From Chitinophagaceae bacterium (GTDB lineage: Bacteria; Bacteroidota; Bacteroidia; Chitinophagales; Chitinophagaceae), in assembly GCA_947446645.1 (NCBI GenBank), contig CANFHA010000017.1, positions 1 to 64,000 on the forward strand: a stretch of DNA of 64,000 bases. Direction: 5' to 3'. The notes beneath the pieces were generated by a model. The model saw nothing but the letters and a program-made list of their open reading frames with translations. It was not told the DNA's origin and ran no database searches. This document shows positions 17,781 to 27,490 of this stretch, piece by piece. The first letter of the stretch is position 1, and every line of letters begins with the position of its first letter. A program made the translations under genes and the position numbers.

Positions 17781-18839
17781 TTAGTGTTCCAACTTATTCC
17801 AATCATCTCTATGCTTCCTCAGCGGGTGCTCCTTTGATTTGTTGAAGATCATTGGGCCGTTTTCACGTCCGGCACGGCGTATGCGCTGTTCGTCCGCAGG
17901 GAGATTCTTTTCTTCCATACATTCTTCGCTGCAGCAACCTTCCAGTTTTGCTGCACAGTCGGCACATTCTATGAAGAGCAGGTGGCAGCCATCATTTTTA
18001 CAGTTGGTATGCGTATCGCAGGGCTTGCCGCATATATGGCAGGCGGAAATAACGTCCTCTGTAATGCGTTCGCCCAGCCGCTCATCAAACACGAAATTCT
18101 TTCCCTTGAACTTAACCGGCAGGTTTTCTTCTTTGGCTTTACGGGCATATTCTATAATGCCGCCCTCTACGTGAAATACGTTTTTGAAACCATTGTGCAG
18201 CATGTAGGCACTTGCCTTTTCGCACCGTATGCCACCGGTGCAGTACATAATGATGTTGGTGTCTTTCTTATCCTTAAGCATATCGACGGCCATAGGCAGC
18301 TGATCGCGAAAGGTATCTGATGGTATTTCTATAGCATTCTCAAAGTGACCTACTTCATACTCGTAGTGGTTGCGCATGTCCACTATCACGGTGCCGGGCT
18401 GCTCTGCCAGCTCGTTATACTCTTTTGCTTTCAGGTATTTGCCCTTGCGCTCCATGCTAAAGGTAGGGTCATCGATGCCATCGGCCACTATTTTTGGCCG
18501 CACCTTCATACGCAGTACCCAGAATGACTTTCCATCGTCTTCCATGGCTATGTTCATACGGATACCGTTCAGATCGGGGTGTGCGGCATAGAGCGCATCA
18601 CGGAACGCCGTGTAATTACTGGCGGGAACACTTACCTGGCCGTTGATGCCCTCGTGGGCAATGTAAACCCGCCCAAAGACCTTAAGGGCATTGAATGCAA
18701 TGTAAAGGGAGTTGCGAAAAGCGCCCGGGTCCGCTACCGGGAAGTATTGGTAGAACGAAACAGTAGTGCGCGGCTCAGTTTCGGCCAGCATCAGTTGTTT
18801 CAGTTCTTCATTGTTTACGCGGTTGTGTAGCACTGGCAT
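17781..18839 (-). CDS. trhO: tRNA uridine-34 hydroxylase (rhodanese family)
   Basis: About 352 residues from the ATG at 18839 ([14 protein letters not shown]); an upstream in-frame start 30 bp earlier is possible. TrhO (formerly YceA, UPF0176) hydroxylates U34 of certain tRNAs to 5-hydroxyuridine using oxygen. The N-terminal ferredoxin-like domain has [11 protein letters not shown]. The rhodanese domain (about residues 125-230) has [14 protein letters not shown] and the active-site loop [12 protein letters not shown]. The C-terminal part is Cys-rich ([20 protein letters not shown] and [13 protein letters not shown]), a likely metal-binding module seen in this subfamily. It stands alone with its own terminator. 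Confidence 0.92.
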   Translation of the reverse strand: MPVLHNRVNNEELKQLMLAETEPRTTVSFYQYFPVADPGAFRNSLYIAFNALKVFGRVYIAHEGINGQVSVPASNYTAFRDALYAAHPDLNGIRMNIAMEDDGKSFWVLRMKVRPKIVADGIDDPTFSMERKGKYLKAKEYNELAEQPGTVIVDMRNHYEYEVGHFENAIEIPSDTFRDQLPMAVDMLKDKKDTNIIMYCTGGIRCEKASAYMLHNGFKNVFHVEGGIIEYARKAKEENLPVKFKGKNFVFDERLGERITEDVISACHICGKPCDTHTNCKNDGCHLLFIECADCAAKLEGCCSEECMEEKNLPADEQRIRRAGRENGPMIFNKSKEHPLRKHRDDWNKLEH

Positions 18840-18997
18840 GGTGTACCTTCCTTGGTTTTTGATGTCCACCTTCGCTAAAAGCTATGGCGGATAAAAAAGA
18901 AAGCGCAAAGTTATGTAATTAGTAAAGCGAAAAAGGCTGATTTTGGTCATTCTAACAATTCATTGCATTTTAGAATATCGGGAAGTATTTTTACCAT

Positions 18998-19444
18998 ATG
19001 CGGATGTTTATTGCGTTCATGTGGGTTATGATTTCAATGTGCACCTCTGTATATGCGCAAAGTTCAAAGAGGGAACCCGGCGGCTCGACTCCGGAAGCTG
19101 ATTCTTTACTTACAGATACCTTTAGTGGCCTCATTCCATTTAAAAAACACAGAGACCCAGCCCGGTTAATATTGAAGCACTGCCGGTATTGTGATGAGGG
19201 TACTTTCGCAATCGTAGCAAGTCCCAGGGTTACATTTACATGTACTTCATTTAAATTTTCGGGTAAATGGACGGTATTGAGGGGCTCCGCTACGGATGAC
19301 AATGCAACCGTGGTGGAAATAGATGCGCCTGCACCAATAGGTTTATTATATTATTTGCGCCTCAAAAACGGAAACTTACAGCAGTTGGATAGCCTGCTGC
19401 GCGAGATAAAACCCATCAAAAATTATATGCTTTTAAAGCAATAA
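18998..19444 (+). CDS. Secreted protein, related to its downstream neighbour
   Basis: A 148-residue exported protein with signal MRMFIAFMWVMISMCTSVYAQ. The mature part has a Cys pair (KHCRYCDEGTF) and a strand-rich core ending FSGKWTVLRGSATDDNATVV and LLYYLRLKNGNLQQLDS. This last part aligns by eye with the next gene (YTGEWYMLPNKTTGDNTSII, LLLRKDGTLQELN). The pattern of a small barrel with a CxxC and a GxW strand recalls the N-terminal domain of NlpE-like proteins, but this is only a resemblance. Both genes are on the plus strand, 60 bp apart. Confidence 0.6.
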   Translation: MRMFIAFMWVMISMCTSVYAQSSKREPGGSTPEADSLLTDTFSGLIPFKKHRDPARLILKHCRYCDEGTFAIVASPRVTFTCTSFKFSGKWTVLRGSATDDNATVVEIDAPAPIGLLYYLRLKNGNLQQLDSLLREIKPIKNYMLLKQ

Positions 19445-19504
19445 CGTTGCTAAATATAGGGCAATCAAAAAAAATGACTATTTTTAAACGCGAAACGTAC
19501 ATCC

Positions 19505-20083
19505 ATGGTAATGAGATCTATTCTGGCTACAATACTGGTATCCCTTAATTTCTTTTCTGTAACAGGTCAAACAAAGGCAGATCCTGCCATGATTGCCACA
19601 GCGGCAGCTGTAGCGGGTACTTACACCTGTGAAGGTACCTGTATAGAGTGCGAAAGCAAACTGACAAAAATCAAGTTTACCGCAGACCCCAACAGCGATG
19701 GCGGAACATTTACTATTACCAAAGTGAACATTTACGACGATGCATCAAGGCGGGTAATGTATCGCTACACCGGCGAGTGGTATATGCTGCCAAATAAGAC
19801 GACTGGAGATAACACGTCTATCATAGTTGCAGATATCGATGATCTGCCAGAGCACCAGGAAAATTTCATGATGTTGCTTTTGAGAAAAGACGGTACGCTG
19901 CAGGAGCTTAATCGCAGGAATCCTGAAATTATGCCACTGTACGTTTTTAAGGATACTGCAGAACATGAATACTTTATAGCGCGCAGGCGCGATCACCCGA
20001 TACCGCTACGTAAGATGCTGTATGATAAGTATAACGCCAAGAACTACCTGAATCCAACACTGGAGCACATTTACAGGAAGTAA
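19505..20083 (+). CDS. Secreted protein with NlpE-like features
   Basis: A 192-residue exported protein. The signal is MVMRSILATILVSLNFFSVTGQ (an ATG at 19511 is also possible). Residues about 35-130 have GTYTCEGTCIECESKLTKI, a CxxxCxxC-like cluster, then FTADPNSDGGTFTITKV and YRYTGEWYML. This is the layout of NlpE N-terminal domains (C-x-x-C then a Gly-Thr-Trp strand), which in other bacteria sense copper or envelope stress. It is longer than its upstream relative by a C-terminal segment. It ends in an intrinsic terminator. The role is unproven. Confidence 0.6.
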   Translation: MVMRSILATILVSLNFFSVTGQTKADPAMIATAAAVAGTYTCEGTCIECESKLTKIKFTADPNSDGGTFTITKVNIYDDASRRVMYRYTGEWYMLPNKTTGDNTSIIVADIDDLPEHQENFMMLLLRKDGTLQELNRRNPEIMPLYVFKDTAEHEYFIARRRDHPIPLRKMLYDKYNAKNYLNPTLEHIYRK

Positions 20084-20208
20084 CCCCAAACCCCTCAAGG
20101 GGCTTCATATGGGATATATTTTGAGCAGTTGGTCTTAGATCAGTTGCTCATTTTTTATGTTCGCCTTTTTATCTCGTTTTTGAATAAGCCCCTTTAGGGG
20201 TTGGGGTT
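20082..20208. repeat. Inverted pair of CCCCT-AGGGG elements
   Basis: AACCCCAAACCCCTCAAGGGGCTT (20082-20105, split as AACCCCAAACCCCT and CAAGGGGCTT) and AAGCCCC-TTT-AGGGGTTGGGGTT (20186-20208) are near-perfect inverted copies. They flank 80 bp that holds a terminator. A third single copy is at 33243-33262 beside the DnaQ/GIY-YIG gene. Elements of this type are scattered between genes in many Bacteroidota. Confidence 0.65.
20123..20156 (+). terminator. Intrinsic terminator after the NlpE-like gene
   Basis: GAGCAGTTGGTC (20123-20134) pairs with GATCAGTTGCTC (20138-20149) as 12 pairs including three G-U, with a TTA loop, followed by ATTTTTT. Confidence 0.8.
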
Positions 20209-20209
20209 C

Positions 20210-20440
20210 TTATAACCACTTTAAGGGGTTTCTTCTGCGCTGCAGTATGTAATCCTTCATGTTCATCCAGAAAGCCAGCACCATGTATACGATGAGCGGA
20301 GAGCCCAGCGTGAGGAAAGAAATGTAAATGAACCACAGCCGGATGTGCGATGTGGCCACACCCATACGCTCACCTATAGCCTGGCACACGCCAAAGGCTT
20401 TCCACTCAATAAAGTTCTTTATGTTGTACAGTTTGCGCAT
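20210..20440 (-). CDS. PspC-domain membrane protein
   Basis: A 76-residue protein with a PspC domain. The first half (MRKLYNIKNFIEWKAFGVCQAIGERMG) holds the usual GVCxxIxE pattern, and residues about 32-60 form a transmembrane hairpin (HIRLWFIYISFLTLGSPLIVYMVLAFW). PspC proteins in other bacteria help sense phage-shock type membrane stress. Small solitary PspC proteins are common in Bacteroidota and their role there is unclear. No other psp gene is near. The stop lies beside one arm of the CCCCT repeat. Confidence 0.85.
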   Translation of the reverse strand: MRKLYNIKNFIEWKAFGVCQAIGERMGVATSHIRLWFIYISFLTLGSPLIVYMVLAFWMNMKDYILQRRRNPLKWL

Positions 20441-20575
20441 ACGGATATTGCAAATTTAGTCAAGTCTCTGATGACTACAACATTAGGAACAATATTTATG
20501 CCTGATTTTACTGTTTAATAACTTATCTGGCGCCAAGGGGGCGTCCGCTGTCCTAAAAAGGTTCCTGTTGGCGGA

Positions 20576-20611
20576 AAATACAAAACCCATCCGAAGATGG
20601 GCTTTGTATTT
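20576..20611 (-). terminator. Terminator downstream of aconitase
   Basis: AAATACAAAACCCATC (20576-20591) pairs with GATGGGCTTTGTATTT (20596-20611), one mismatch, CCGAA-type tetraloop region. It lies 45 bp past the aconitase stop on the minus strand; the T-rich tract is in the stem. Confidence 0.7.
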
Positions 20612-20655
20612 ATCTATTACTGTTTTTCTGGTCAACAAGTAAACCGGTCAATTAC

Positions 20656-22935
20656 TTACGCTGTTGCTGCTTCTGCTGCAAACTCGCTGCGTATTACATT
20701 CAGCGCACCACCTGCACGGAACCACTCAATCTGCTGTTCGTTGTAGGTGTGGTTCACTTTTATTTCCTGCTTGCTGCCGTCCTTGTGGTTGAGTACAAGT
20801 GTGAGCTGCTCACCAGGAGTGAATGATGTAAGACCCAGGATATCGATGTTGTCATCTTCCTGTATCTTTTCATAGTCTGCCTTATCGCAGAAGGTGATGG
20901 CCAGCATACCTTGTTTCTTAAGGTTGGTCTCGTGGATACGTGCGAAACTCTTTACGAGTATAGCACGAACACCAAGGTGACGTGGCTCCATGGCTGCGTG
21001 CTCGCGGCTGCTGCCTTCGCCATAGTTTTCGTCGCCCACTACTATGCTGCCTATATTGTGCGCCTTGTAAGCACGTGCGGTAGCAGGTACTTCGCCATAC
21101 TCGCCGCTCAGCTGGTTCTTTACTTTATTCGTATCCATGTTGAAGGCATTGATAGCGCCTATCAACATGTTGTTAGAGATATTATCAAGATGGCCGCGAT
21201 ATTTAAGCCATGGACCAGCCATAGATATATGGTCAGTAGTACACTTGCCAAACGCTTTGATAAGCAGTTTCAGCCCGGTCATGTCCTTGCCGTCCCATGC
21301 GTTAAACGGCTCCAGCAACTGGAGACGGTCGCTCTTAGGATCTACAAGTACCTGAACTTTAGAACCATCTGCAGCGGGCGCATGATAGCCCGCATCTTTT
21401 ACATCAAAGCCTTTGGGAGGCATTTCATAGCCTTTCGGCTCATCCAGCTTCACGTCTTCGCCCTTATCATTCTTCAGGGTATCTGTAAGCGGATTGAACG
21501 ACAGGCTGCCAGATATTGCAAATGCAGTAACTATTTCAGGAGATGCAACGAATGCGTGGGTAGAAGAAAGACCGTCATTACGCTTTGCAAAATTCCTGTT
21601 GAAAGAAGTAACTATGGTATTCTTTTTGGCAGGGTCGTCTACGTGGCGCGCCCACTGGCCTATGCATGGTCCGCAGGCGTTAGCCAGCACTACGCCGCCC
21701 AGCTTGTCGAATGTAGTCAACAGCCCATCTCGCTCTATGGTGTAGCGCACCATTTCAGAGCCGGGGGTAATGGTGTATTCGCTTTTTGCTTTCAGACCCT
21801 TGCTCATAGCATTTTCAGCTATGAACGCAGCGCGGGAAATATCTTCGTAAGAAGAGTTGGTACAGGAGCCGATCAGGGCTACTTCCACCGCATCAGGCCA
21901 GCCATGTTCTTTTACCGCAGCAGCCATCTGGCTGATAGGGGTAGCAAGATCAGGTGTGAACGGGCCGTTTACATGCGGCTCAAGGTCATCAAGGTTTATT
22001 TCTATAAGCTGGTCGAAGAACGCTTCAGGGTTGTCATATACTTCCTTGTCAGCGCGCAGGTCTTTAGCTACGCCATTGGCCAGCTGTGCAACATCTGCAC
22101 GGTTGGTGCCGCGCAGGTAGTCAGCCATTTTTTCGTCGTAGCCGAATATAGAACAGGTAGCGCCGATCTCTGCACCCATGTTGCAGATAGTGCCCTTGCC
22201 TGTGCAGCTAAGGCTGTCTGCGCCTTCGCCAAAATATTCTACTATAGCGCCAGTACCACCTTTCACGGTAAGTATGCCGGCTACTTTCAGTATTATGTCT
22301 TTAGCTGATGTCCAGCCATTCATTTTGCCTATCAGTTTCACACCTATTACCTTAGGCATTTTCAGCTCCCAAGGTAGGCCTGCCATTACATCAACTGCAT
22401 CTGCACCGCCTACGCCTATGGCTACCATACCCAGACCGCCGGCATTTGGTGTGTGGCTGTCCGTACCTATCATCATACCACCGGGGAATGCATAGTTCTC
22501 CAGTACTACCTGGTGAATGATGCCAGCACCTGCACGCCAGAAACCGATACCGTATTTATTAGAAATTGAAGCGAGGAAGTCATATACCTCTCTGTTTACA
22601 TCCATTGCAGTTGCCAGGTCGGCCGCAGCGCCTGTCTTTGCCTGTATCAGGTGATCGCAATGCACCGTGCTTGGTACTGCTACCTTTTCGCGACCACATG
22701 TGCTGAACTGGAGCAGGGCCATCTGGGCTGTTGCATCCTGCATAGCTACACGGTCAGGAGAGAAATTTACATAATCATGCCCACGTCCGTAGGCCTTTAC
22801 AGGCGCTTCGTAAGTGTGGGAATAAAGTATCTTTTCAGTGAGTGTAAGCGGGCGGCCCAATAATTTGCGTGCTGCTGCTACTTTTTCAGTTAACTGCTGG
22901 TAACTCTTCTGGATGAGATCAATATCAAATGCCAT
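20656..22935 (-). CDS. acnA: Aconitate hydratase
   Basis: A 759-residue aconitase that interconverts citrate and isocitrate in the TCA cycle. The length and pattern match the mitochondrial-type aconitase found in Bacteroidota rather than the 890-residue IRP type. The three 4Fe-4S ligands are in [11 protein letters not shown] and [10 protein letters not shown]. The domain 1 substrate motif [23 protein letters not shown] and the C-terminal swivel domain with [17 protein letters not shown] are present. A TAATTTTG box on the minus strand (22972-22979) is a probable -7 element. The gene symbol is given by function; the paralogue class is mitochondrial-like. Confidence 0.95.
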   Translation of the reverse strand: MAFDIDLIQKSYQQLTEKVAAARKLLGRPLTLTEKILYSHTYEAPVKAYGRGHDYVNFSPDRVAMQDATAQMALLQFSTCGREKVAVPSTVHCDHLIQAKTGAAADLATAMDVNREVYDFLASISNKYGIGFWRAGAGIIHQVVLENYAFPGGMMIGTDSHTPNAGGLGMVAIGVGGADAVDVMAGLPWELKMPKVIGVKLIGKMNGWTSAKDIILKVAGILTVKGGTGAIVEYFGEGADSLSCTGKGTICNMGAEIGATCSIFGYDEKMADYLRGTNRADVAQLANGVAKDLRADKEVYDNPEAFFDQLIEINLDDLEPHVNGPFTPDLATPISQMAAAVKEHGWPDAVEVALIGSCTNSSYEDISRAAFIAENAMSKGLKAKSEYTITPGSEMVRYTIERDGLLTTFDKLGGVVLANACGPCIGQWARHVDDPAKKNTIVTSFNRNFAKRNDGLSSTHAFVASPEIVTAFAISGSLSFNPLTDTLKNDKGEDVKLDEPKGYEMPPKGFDVKDAGYHAPAADGSKVQVLVDPKSDRLQLLEPFNAWDGKDMTGLKLLIKAFGKCTTDHISMAGPWLKYRGHLDNISNNMLIGAINAFNMDTNKVKNQLSGEYGEVPATARAYKAHNIGSIVVGDENYGEGSSREHAAMEPRHLGVRAILVKSFARIHETNLKKQGMLAITFCDKADYEKIQEDDNIDILGLTSFTPGEQLTLVLNHKDGSKQEIKVNHTYNEQQIEWFRAGGALNVIRSEFAAEAATA

Positions 22936-23054
22936 TGCGGAAATATTTTAAAAGTTTTTTAATTCAGGCTGCAAAATTACCGAAAAATGATACAAAAACT
23001 GAATAGTAAGCAAACTATATCGTGTTATGTTGCAAAATCAGGAAAATTCAATGC

Positions 23055-23087
23055 GCTCTTAGTCAGTTCGTTAACGGTGCTAAGAGC
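23055..23087. other. Unassigned 8-bp hairpin
   Basis: GCTCTTAG (23055-23062) pairs with CTAAGAGC (23080-23087) around a 17-base loop in the aconitase-gdh gap. It is upstream of the aconitase -7 box on the minus strand. It could be an operator or a structured leftover; no T-run follows. Confidence 0.3.
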
Positions 23088-23122
23088 AAAATTTGGTTAT
23101 TTTTAAATAGTATTAAAAACAA

Positions 23123-23148
23123 CAAAGGCTGCCCTAAGACAGCCTTTG
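23123..23148 (-). terminator. Intrinsic terminator of gdhA
   Basis: CAAAGGCTG (23123-23131) pairs with CAGCCTTTG (23140-23148). On the minus strand TTGTTTTTAA follows. It lies 28 bp past the dehydrogenase stop. Confidence 0.8.
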
Positions 23149-23176
23149 AATAAGTAAAAAGAGATTGCAAACCGAA

Positions 23177-24607
23177 TTATGGGAAGATACCCAGTTCTTC
23201 GTAAGATACGCCTACTTTGTTGATAGCCACGGTAAAGGCCGCAGTACGCATATCAACAGTGCCTTTGTGGCTCATCCATGCGTCACGGATCTCGTGGTAA
23301 GAACTGATCATTGTATCTTCAAGACCAGAATAAACCAGGTCCACTTCATCAGGACCGTGGAGCAGCTGCTCACGCTCGATGTCGGTAACCCTTTTACCCG
23401 TCAGGTCTTCTACAGACTTCAGCAGGAAGGTATTCTGATTTTCACTGAAACGCTTGTCCATACGGCCGAAACGAACGTGGCTCAGGTTTTTCAACCACTC
23501 GAAGTAAGAAACGGTAACACCACCTGCATTCAGGTACATGTCCGGTACTACTATCACGCCTTTACGGTCCAGTATTTCGTCAGCCTCAGGAGTCAGCGGG
23601 CCGTTCGCAGCTTCGCCTATTATTTTTGCCTTTATGCGGATAGCATTGCTGCCGTTGATCACATTTTCAAGTGCTGCAGGTATCAATATGTCGCACTCCT
23701 GCTCCAGTATATCTGCACCATTTTTGAAGTTGGTTGCACCCTCATAGTTAAGGATAGAACCGGTAGCCTTACGGAATTCTACTACTTTGTAGATGTCCAG
23801 GCCTTTTTCGTTGTAGATACCACCTTCGTACTCAGACAGACCAACTACAATAGCGCCGTTGTCGAAGAAGTATTTGGCAGCATGATAGCCCACATTGCCT
23901 AAGCCCTGTATGATCACCTTCTTACCTTCTATGCCGGTAGTAAGGCCTATTTTTTTCATGTCTTCAGCTATGTGGCACAGCTCGCGGATACCATAGTATA
24001 CGCCAAGACCGGTAGCTTCAGTGCGGCCACGAACGCCTCCTTGTGTTACCGGTTTGCCGGTAACGCAGGCCAGTGCATCTACTTCGCCCGGTTTCAGGGA
24101 AGCGTAGGTATCCACTATCCAGCTCATTTCGCGTGCGCCTGTACCGTAGTCAGGTGCAGGAACGTCTATGCCAGGGCCTATGAAGTTTTTCTTCACCAGC
24201 TCAGAAGCATAACGGCGTGTTATTTTTTCCAGTTCAAAAGGAGTGTATTTCTTCGGGTCGATTTTGATGCCGCCTTTTGCACCACCAAAAGGTACATTAA
24301 CAATAGCGCATTTATAGGTCATCAGCGATGCCAGGGCCATTACTTCGTCCTGGTTTACATCCATGCTGTAGCGGATACCGCCTTTACAAGGAAGCTTGTG
24401 GTGCGAGTGCTGCACGCGGTATGCTTCAATAACTTCTATGTTATCGCCTATGCGTACCGGGTATTTCATGCGATATACCGAGTTACAGGCCTTTATTTGC
24501 TCCAGTATTCCTGATTCGAAACGGGTATATTTTGCCGCTTTGTCAAAATTGCGTTCTACACCATGAAAAAAGCTGTAATGAGCGTGATGTGTTTTTGCTG
24601 CTTCCAC
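23177..24607 (-). CDS. gdhA: Glu/Leu/Phe/Val-type glutamate dehydrogenase
   Basis: A 476-residue amino-acid dehydrogenase of the glutamate dehydrogenase family, which links 2-oxoglutarate and ammonia to glutamate. The catalytic region is [13 protein letters not shown], preceded by the substrate-binding KGGIRYS. The Rossmann motif is [17 protein letters not shown]. The conserved ITxxYxxE-like and [19 protein letters not shown] motifs are present. No in-frame ATG fits the N terminus, so the start is probably GTG at 24607 ([20 protein letters not shown]). The N- and C-terminal extensions relative to the usual 420 residues resemble those of other Bacteroidota homologues. Coenzyme preference cannot be read. 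Confidence 0.92.
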   Translation of the reverse strand: MEAAKTHHAHYSFFHGVERNFDKAAKYTRFESGILEQIKACNSVYRMKYPVRIGDNIEVIEAYRVQHSHHKLPCKGGIRYSMDVNQDEVMALASLMTYKCAIVNVPFGGAKGGIKIDPKKYTPFELEKITRRYASELVKKNFIGPGIDVPAPDYGTGAREMSWIVDTYASLKPGEVDALACVTGKPVTQGGVRGRTEATGLGVYYGIRELCHIAEDMKKIGLTTGIEGKKVIIQGLGNVGYHAAKYFFDNGAIVVGLSEYEGGIYNEKGLDIYKVVEFRKATGSILNYEGATNFKNGADILEQECDILIPAALENVINGSNAIRIKAKIIGEAANGPLTPEADEILDRKGVIVVPDMYLNAGGVTVSYFEWLKNLSHVRFGRMDKRFSENQNTFLLKSVEDLTGKRVTDIEREQLLHGPDEVDLVYSGLEDTMISSYHEIRDAWMSHKGTVDMRTAAFTVAINKVGVSYEELGIFP

Positions 24608-24642
24608 CTTCGTTATTTATTTTTAGTGTGAGATAATTATAT

Positions 24643-24849
24643 TTATTTTCCTTCCTTTTCTAATTTGCTGATTTTGCGGTCCAGAATCACCAGGTACGTA
24701 AAAATCCCCGCAAAGATAGTAGCTAATACCATAACCACAACGTATATTTTACCGTCGGCTCTCAGCTTATCTGCCATCTCGGGTTGGGCATTGGCAGCTA
24801 TTGCGGTTATTAGTAATAAAAATATGGTTGTGAGTGTGCGCTTCGCCAT
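24643..24849 (-). CDS. CcmD-family small membrane protein
   Basis: A 68-residue protein from the ATG at 24849. The signal-like N terminus MAKRTLTTIFLLLITAIAANAQ is followed by a membrane helix (IYVVVMVLATIFAGIFTYLVIL) and a charged tail DRKISKLEKEGK. This is the Bacteroidota CcmD-like form that goes with the haem-handling CcmC. It begins just before the stop of the ccmC gene (the 3' end of ccmC is at 24851), so translation is probably coupled. Confidence 0.8.
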   Translation of the reverse strand: MAKRTLTTIFLLLITAIAANAQPEMADKLRADGKIYVVVMVLATIFAGIFTYLVILDRKISKLEKEGK

Positions 24850-24850
24850 T

Positions 24851-25543
24851 TTATTTATTTTCAAAGTCAAATCCAAATGCTGATTTATTTTCCTGCCTGT
24901 ACCTCACCAGCTCCAGCCTTATTTTCAGGGTAGCTATCCAGGCGCCAAGCAGGTTCCAGCCTATAACGGCTGGGTAGAAGACCATGCGCATATCGCTGTC
25001 CAGGTCATACTTGGCGAATGCCGGGTTGCCACCATTGCCTGGATGCAGGGAGTCTACCATGCGGGGCAGTATAAGCAGCAGCGGTATCATAAGTGCATAG
25101 GCAAAGACATTGTATACCGCGCCTATCTTGGCTTTCTTCTCATCGTCTTTAAGCCCGCTACGCAATATGCTGTATGCAAAATAGATGAGCATGCTCATAG
25201 CCGCGCCCAGCAACTTGGGATCAGGTACCCAGGCGGCGCCCCACGTAAATTTGGCCCACTCCATGCCGGTAACATAGCCCAATATATTGAACATAATACC
25301 CGTATTGGTAAATTGTACGGCGCGGATATCATCGCGCAGATCGCCGGTGCGCAGGTATTTGATAGAGTAATAGAATGCGGCGGTATATAGCACTATCATG
25401 GTAAACCACATAGGCACATGGAAGTAAAGATTGCGTATGGTCTCATTCAGGATATCGAGCCGGGGTACAGGCATAAGAAAACCTGCAACCACAACGTAAA
25501 GACACATGATGATACCGAGAATTTTCCACCACCAGCTACGCAT
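24851..25543 (-). CDS. ccmC: Haem exporter/cytochrome c biogenesis protein CcmC
   Basis: About 230 residues from the ATG at 25543 (MRSWWWKILG); the frame extends 45 bp upstream. The protein has six predicted membrane helices and the tryptophan-rich haem-binding segment FTWGAAWVPDPKLLGA, a variant of the WGxxWxWD motif of the CcmC/CcsA family. Conserved His residues are in NLYFHVPMWF and the DSLHPGNG region. It takes part in loading haem for cytochrome c maturation. The adjoining CcmD-like gene supports the call. ccmB and ccmA are not next to it; a methyltransferase lies upstream. Confidence 0.88.
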   Translation of the reverse strand: MRSWWWKILGIIMCLYVVVAGFLMPVPRLDILNETIRNLYFHVPMWFTMIVLYTAAFYYSIKYLRTGDLRDDIRAVQFTNTGIMFNILGYVTGMEWAKFTWGAAWVPDPKLLGAAMSMLIYFAYSILRSGLKDDEKKAKIGAVYNVFAYALMIPLLLILPRMVDSLHPGNGGNPAFAKYDLDSDMRMVFYPAVIGWNLLGAWIATLKIRLELVRYRQENKSAFGFDFENK

Positions 25544-25600
25544 CAGGGAAATGTAAATTTTTTGCAAAAGTAATTGTTTAACGAACAATCCCGAAATGAT

Positions 25601-26203
25601 TTATCTCGGCTTTTTATACACCTGTACAGTCCATGAGTCGCCCGCCGCATTGCTCACCTTAATTTTTTCTATCATTTCGAGTATCCCATTGAGTTCGGTC
25701 CATACACTTTCCCGTTCTTTCCCGTGTTTATCTACCATGCTTATTATGAAAATACCGCCGGGTGCCAGGTTTTTGAAAAGAGCTTGCACCGCATCTTTCG
25801 GGTTACGCACATAGTAAAGGCTTTCATTGTAAATAATGACATCGTAGGTGCCGTTAACCTGCAGGCTATCCAGGTTGCCAACTACAAAGGATGCTTTTTC
25901 ACTCTTTAGTGTTTGTGCATTTTGTATGGCTACCTCGCTGAAGTCTACGCCCAGGTAGGCCGCATAGTCAGTAGGGGCGAATTTTTGCAGCAGCACCCCT
26001 TCGCCACAGCCGAGGTCGAGTATTCGGGCAGAGCTAAAAAAATGCTTTGTGACGCCGGCAATCACACTATACCGTGCAAGCTCGCGGATATCGCTGAGGC
26101 CATCCCATTTTCCGGCGGTGTACTGCTGGTTAAATCTATATTTCTGCGACGTCTTCCTTTTTACAAAGGAAATGAACTGAGCCATAAGGCTTGGGTGCGG
26201 CAT
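25601..26203 (-). CDS. Class I SAM-dependent methyltransferase
   Basis: A 200-residue methyltransferase. An ATG at 26185 (MAQFISFVKRK) is an equally possible start. SAM-binding motif I is ILDLGCGEGVLLQKF, motif II is YLGVDFSEVAIQNAQ, and the post-II stretch is YDVIIYNESLYYVRNPKDAVQALFKNLAPGGIFIISM. This is the Methyltransf_11/25 pattern. The substrate cannot be told. Its stop is 57 bp before ccmC on the same strand, so they may share a transcript, but no link in function is evident. Confidence 0.88.
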   Translation of the reverse strand: MPHPSLMAQFISFVKRKTSQKYRFNQQYTAGKWDGLSDIRELARYSVIAGVTKHFFSSARILDLGCGEGVLLQKFAPTDYAAYLGVDFSEVAIQNAQTLKSEKASFVVGNLDSLQVNGTYDVIIYNESLYYVRNPKDAVQALFKNLAPGGIFIISMVDKHGKERESVWTELNGILEMIEKIKVSNAAGDSWTVQVYKKPR

Positions 26204-26276
26204 GGGTTAAATTTATCATTTTTTTTGGCGTCTGTGCCCCAATAATTATAACTATAAGGTGCTAAAAGAGAATGTT

Positions 26277-26714
26277 ATGGAAAACGACCTGAATGTAAAA
26301 GTGAGTGAAGAGATTAAAGCGCCGGTAAGCAAGGTATGGCAAGCACTGACAGATCCCGCCCAGATCAAGAAGTACCTGATGGGAACAGATGTTGTTACAG
26401 ACTGGAAGAAAGGAAGCTTTATTACTTACTCAGGTGAGTGGAAGGGCAAAAACTATGTGGACAAGGGTGAGATTATAGATATAGTACCGGGAAAGTTGCT
26501 GCATACTACCTACCTCAGCGGCATGAGTGGTAAAGCAGATAAGCCGGAGAACTACGCCAATGGAGTGTATGAGCTGGAAGATAATGGCACCACCACCACG
26601 CTAACCCTGACACAGGACAACAATAAGAATGTGCAGGAACAAAAACATGCAGAGGAGAACTGGAAAATGGTGCTGACCGGGATGAAGGATATGCTGGAAA
26701 AGAAAGCTGCTTAA
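26277..26714 (+). CDS. SRPBCC/AHSA1-family protein
   Basis: A 145-residue START-like fold protein beginning at the ATG at 26277 (MENDLNVKVSEEIKAPVSKVW); a GTG 18 bp earlier is in frame but less likely. The AHSA1 marks are APVSKVWQALTDPAQIKKYLMG at the N terminus, the GEIIDIVPGKLLHTTYL middle and the C-terminal amphipathic helix ENWKMVLTGMKDMLEK. Such proteins bind small hydrophobic ligands or activate chaperones. The exact role is not known. The glycosylase gene follows at 34 bp on the same strand. Confidence 0.85.
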   Translation: MENDLNVKVSEEIKAPVSKVWQALTDPAQIKKYLMGTDVVTDWKKGSFITYSGEWKGKNYVDKGEIIDIVPGKLLHTTYLSGMSGKADKPENYANGVYELEDNGTTTTLTLTQDNNKNVQEQKHAEENWKMVLTGMKDMLEKKAA

Positions 26715-26748
26715 GAATAAAGAACCTGAGACTCCAAAATAAAGCTAT

Positions 26749-27480
26749 ATGCCGGAAGGACCATCCATTGTAATATTGAAAGAGGAAGTGCAAGCCTTCG
26801 AGGGTAAGAAGATACTTGAAGTGAGCGGCAACAGCAAGATAGGTATAGAACGGCTTGCCGGGCAAAAGATCACTGATTTTAAAAGTTTCGGAAAGCAATT
26901 CCTTATTTGTTTTAAAACCTTCACGGTGCGCATACATTTTATGCTATACGGCAGCTACCGCATCAATGAAGGCAAGGACGCGCCGCCACGGCTAAGCCTA
27001 AAATTCAGCAAGGGGGAGCTGAACTTCTATGCCTGCTCGGTAAAATTTGTAGAAGAACCGCTGGATGAAGTATACGACTGGAGTGGGGATGTAATGTCGG
27101 ACGACTGGGATAACAAGGCTGCGCTGAAAAAACTACAAAGCATACCTGATACATTGATATGTGATGCCCTGCTCGACCAAAATATATTCGCAGGCGTGGG
27201 CAACATAATTAAAAACGAAGTGCTGTTCCGGGTGAAAGTTAATCCGCTGAGCAGGGTAGGGGCAATTCCGCTCAAATTGCTCAAAGTGATCGTCAAGGAA
27301 GCCCGGCACTACAGCTTCCAGTTCCTGGAATGGAAGAAAAAATTTGAGTTAAAGAAACATTGGCTTGCCCACACCAAAAAGATTTGCCCGCGAGACAATG
27401 TTCCTTTCTCCTTCGGTTATCTCGGCAAAACCAACCGCCGAACTTTCTATTGCAACCTTTGCCAGGTGCTGTATGAGTAA
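26749..27480 (+). CDS. Fpg/Nei-family DNA glycosylase
   Basis: A 243-residue base-excision repair glycosylase. MPEGPSIVILKEE gives the catalytic N-terminal Pro2 and Glu3 (after Met removal). The helix-two-turn-helix region with QNIFAGVGNIIKNEVLFR is the DNA-binding signature. The C terminus has a CxnC zinc finger, KICPRDNVPFSF then NRRTFYCNLCQ. PEGPS at the start leans to the Nei (endonuclease VIII-like) side, which removes oxidised pyrimidines, rather than MutM. It is rather short for either, so the exact subfamily is uncertain. Confidence 0.85.
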   Translation: MPEGPSIVILKEEVQAFEGKKILEVSGNSKIGIERLAGQKITDFKSFGKQFLICFKTFTVRIHFMLYGSYRINEGKDAPPRLSLKFSKGELNFYACSVKFVEEPLDEVYDWSGDVMSDDWDNKAALKKLQSIPDTLICDALLDQNIFAGVGNIIKNEVLFRVKVNPLSRVGAIPLKLLKVIVKEARHYSFQFLEWKKKFELKKHWLAHTKKICPRDNVPFSFGYLGKTNRRTFYCNLCQVLYE

Positions 27481-27490
27481 ATCGAAGCGA

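Noticed and set aside
20911-22308. A 465-codon open frame on the plus strand across aconitase
   Set aside because: It is the antisense of a fully conserved enzyme and has no domain or start context. Long antisense frames are common over genes with this codon use.
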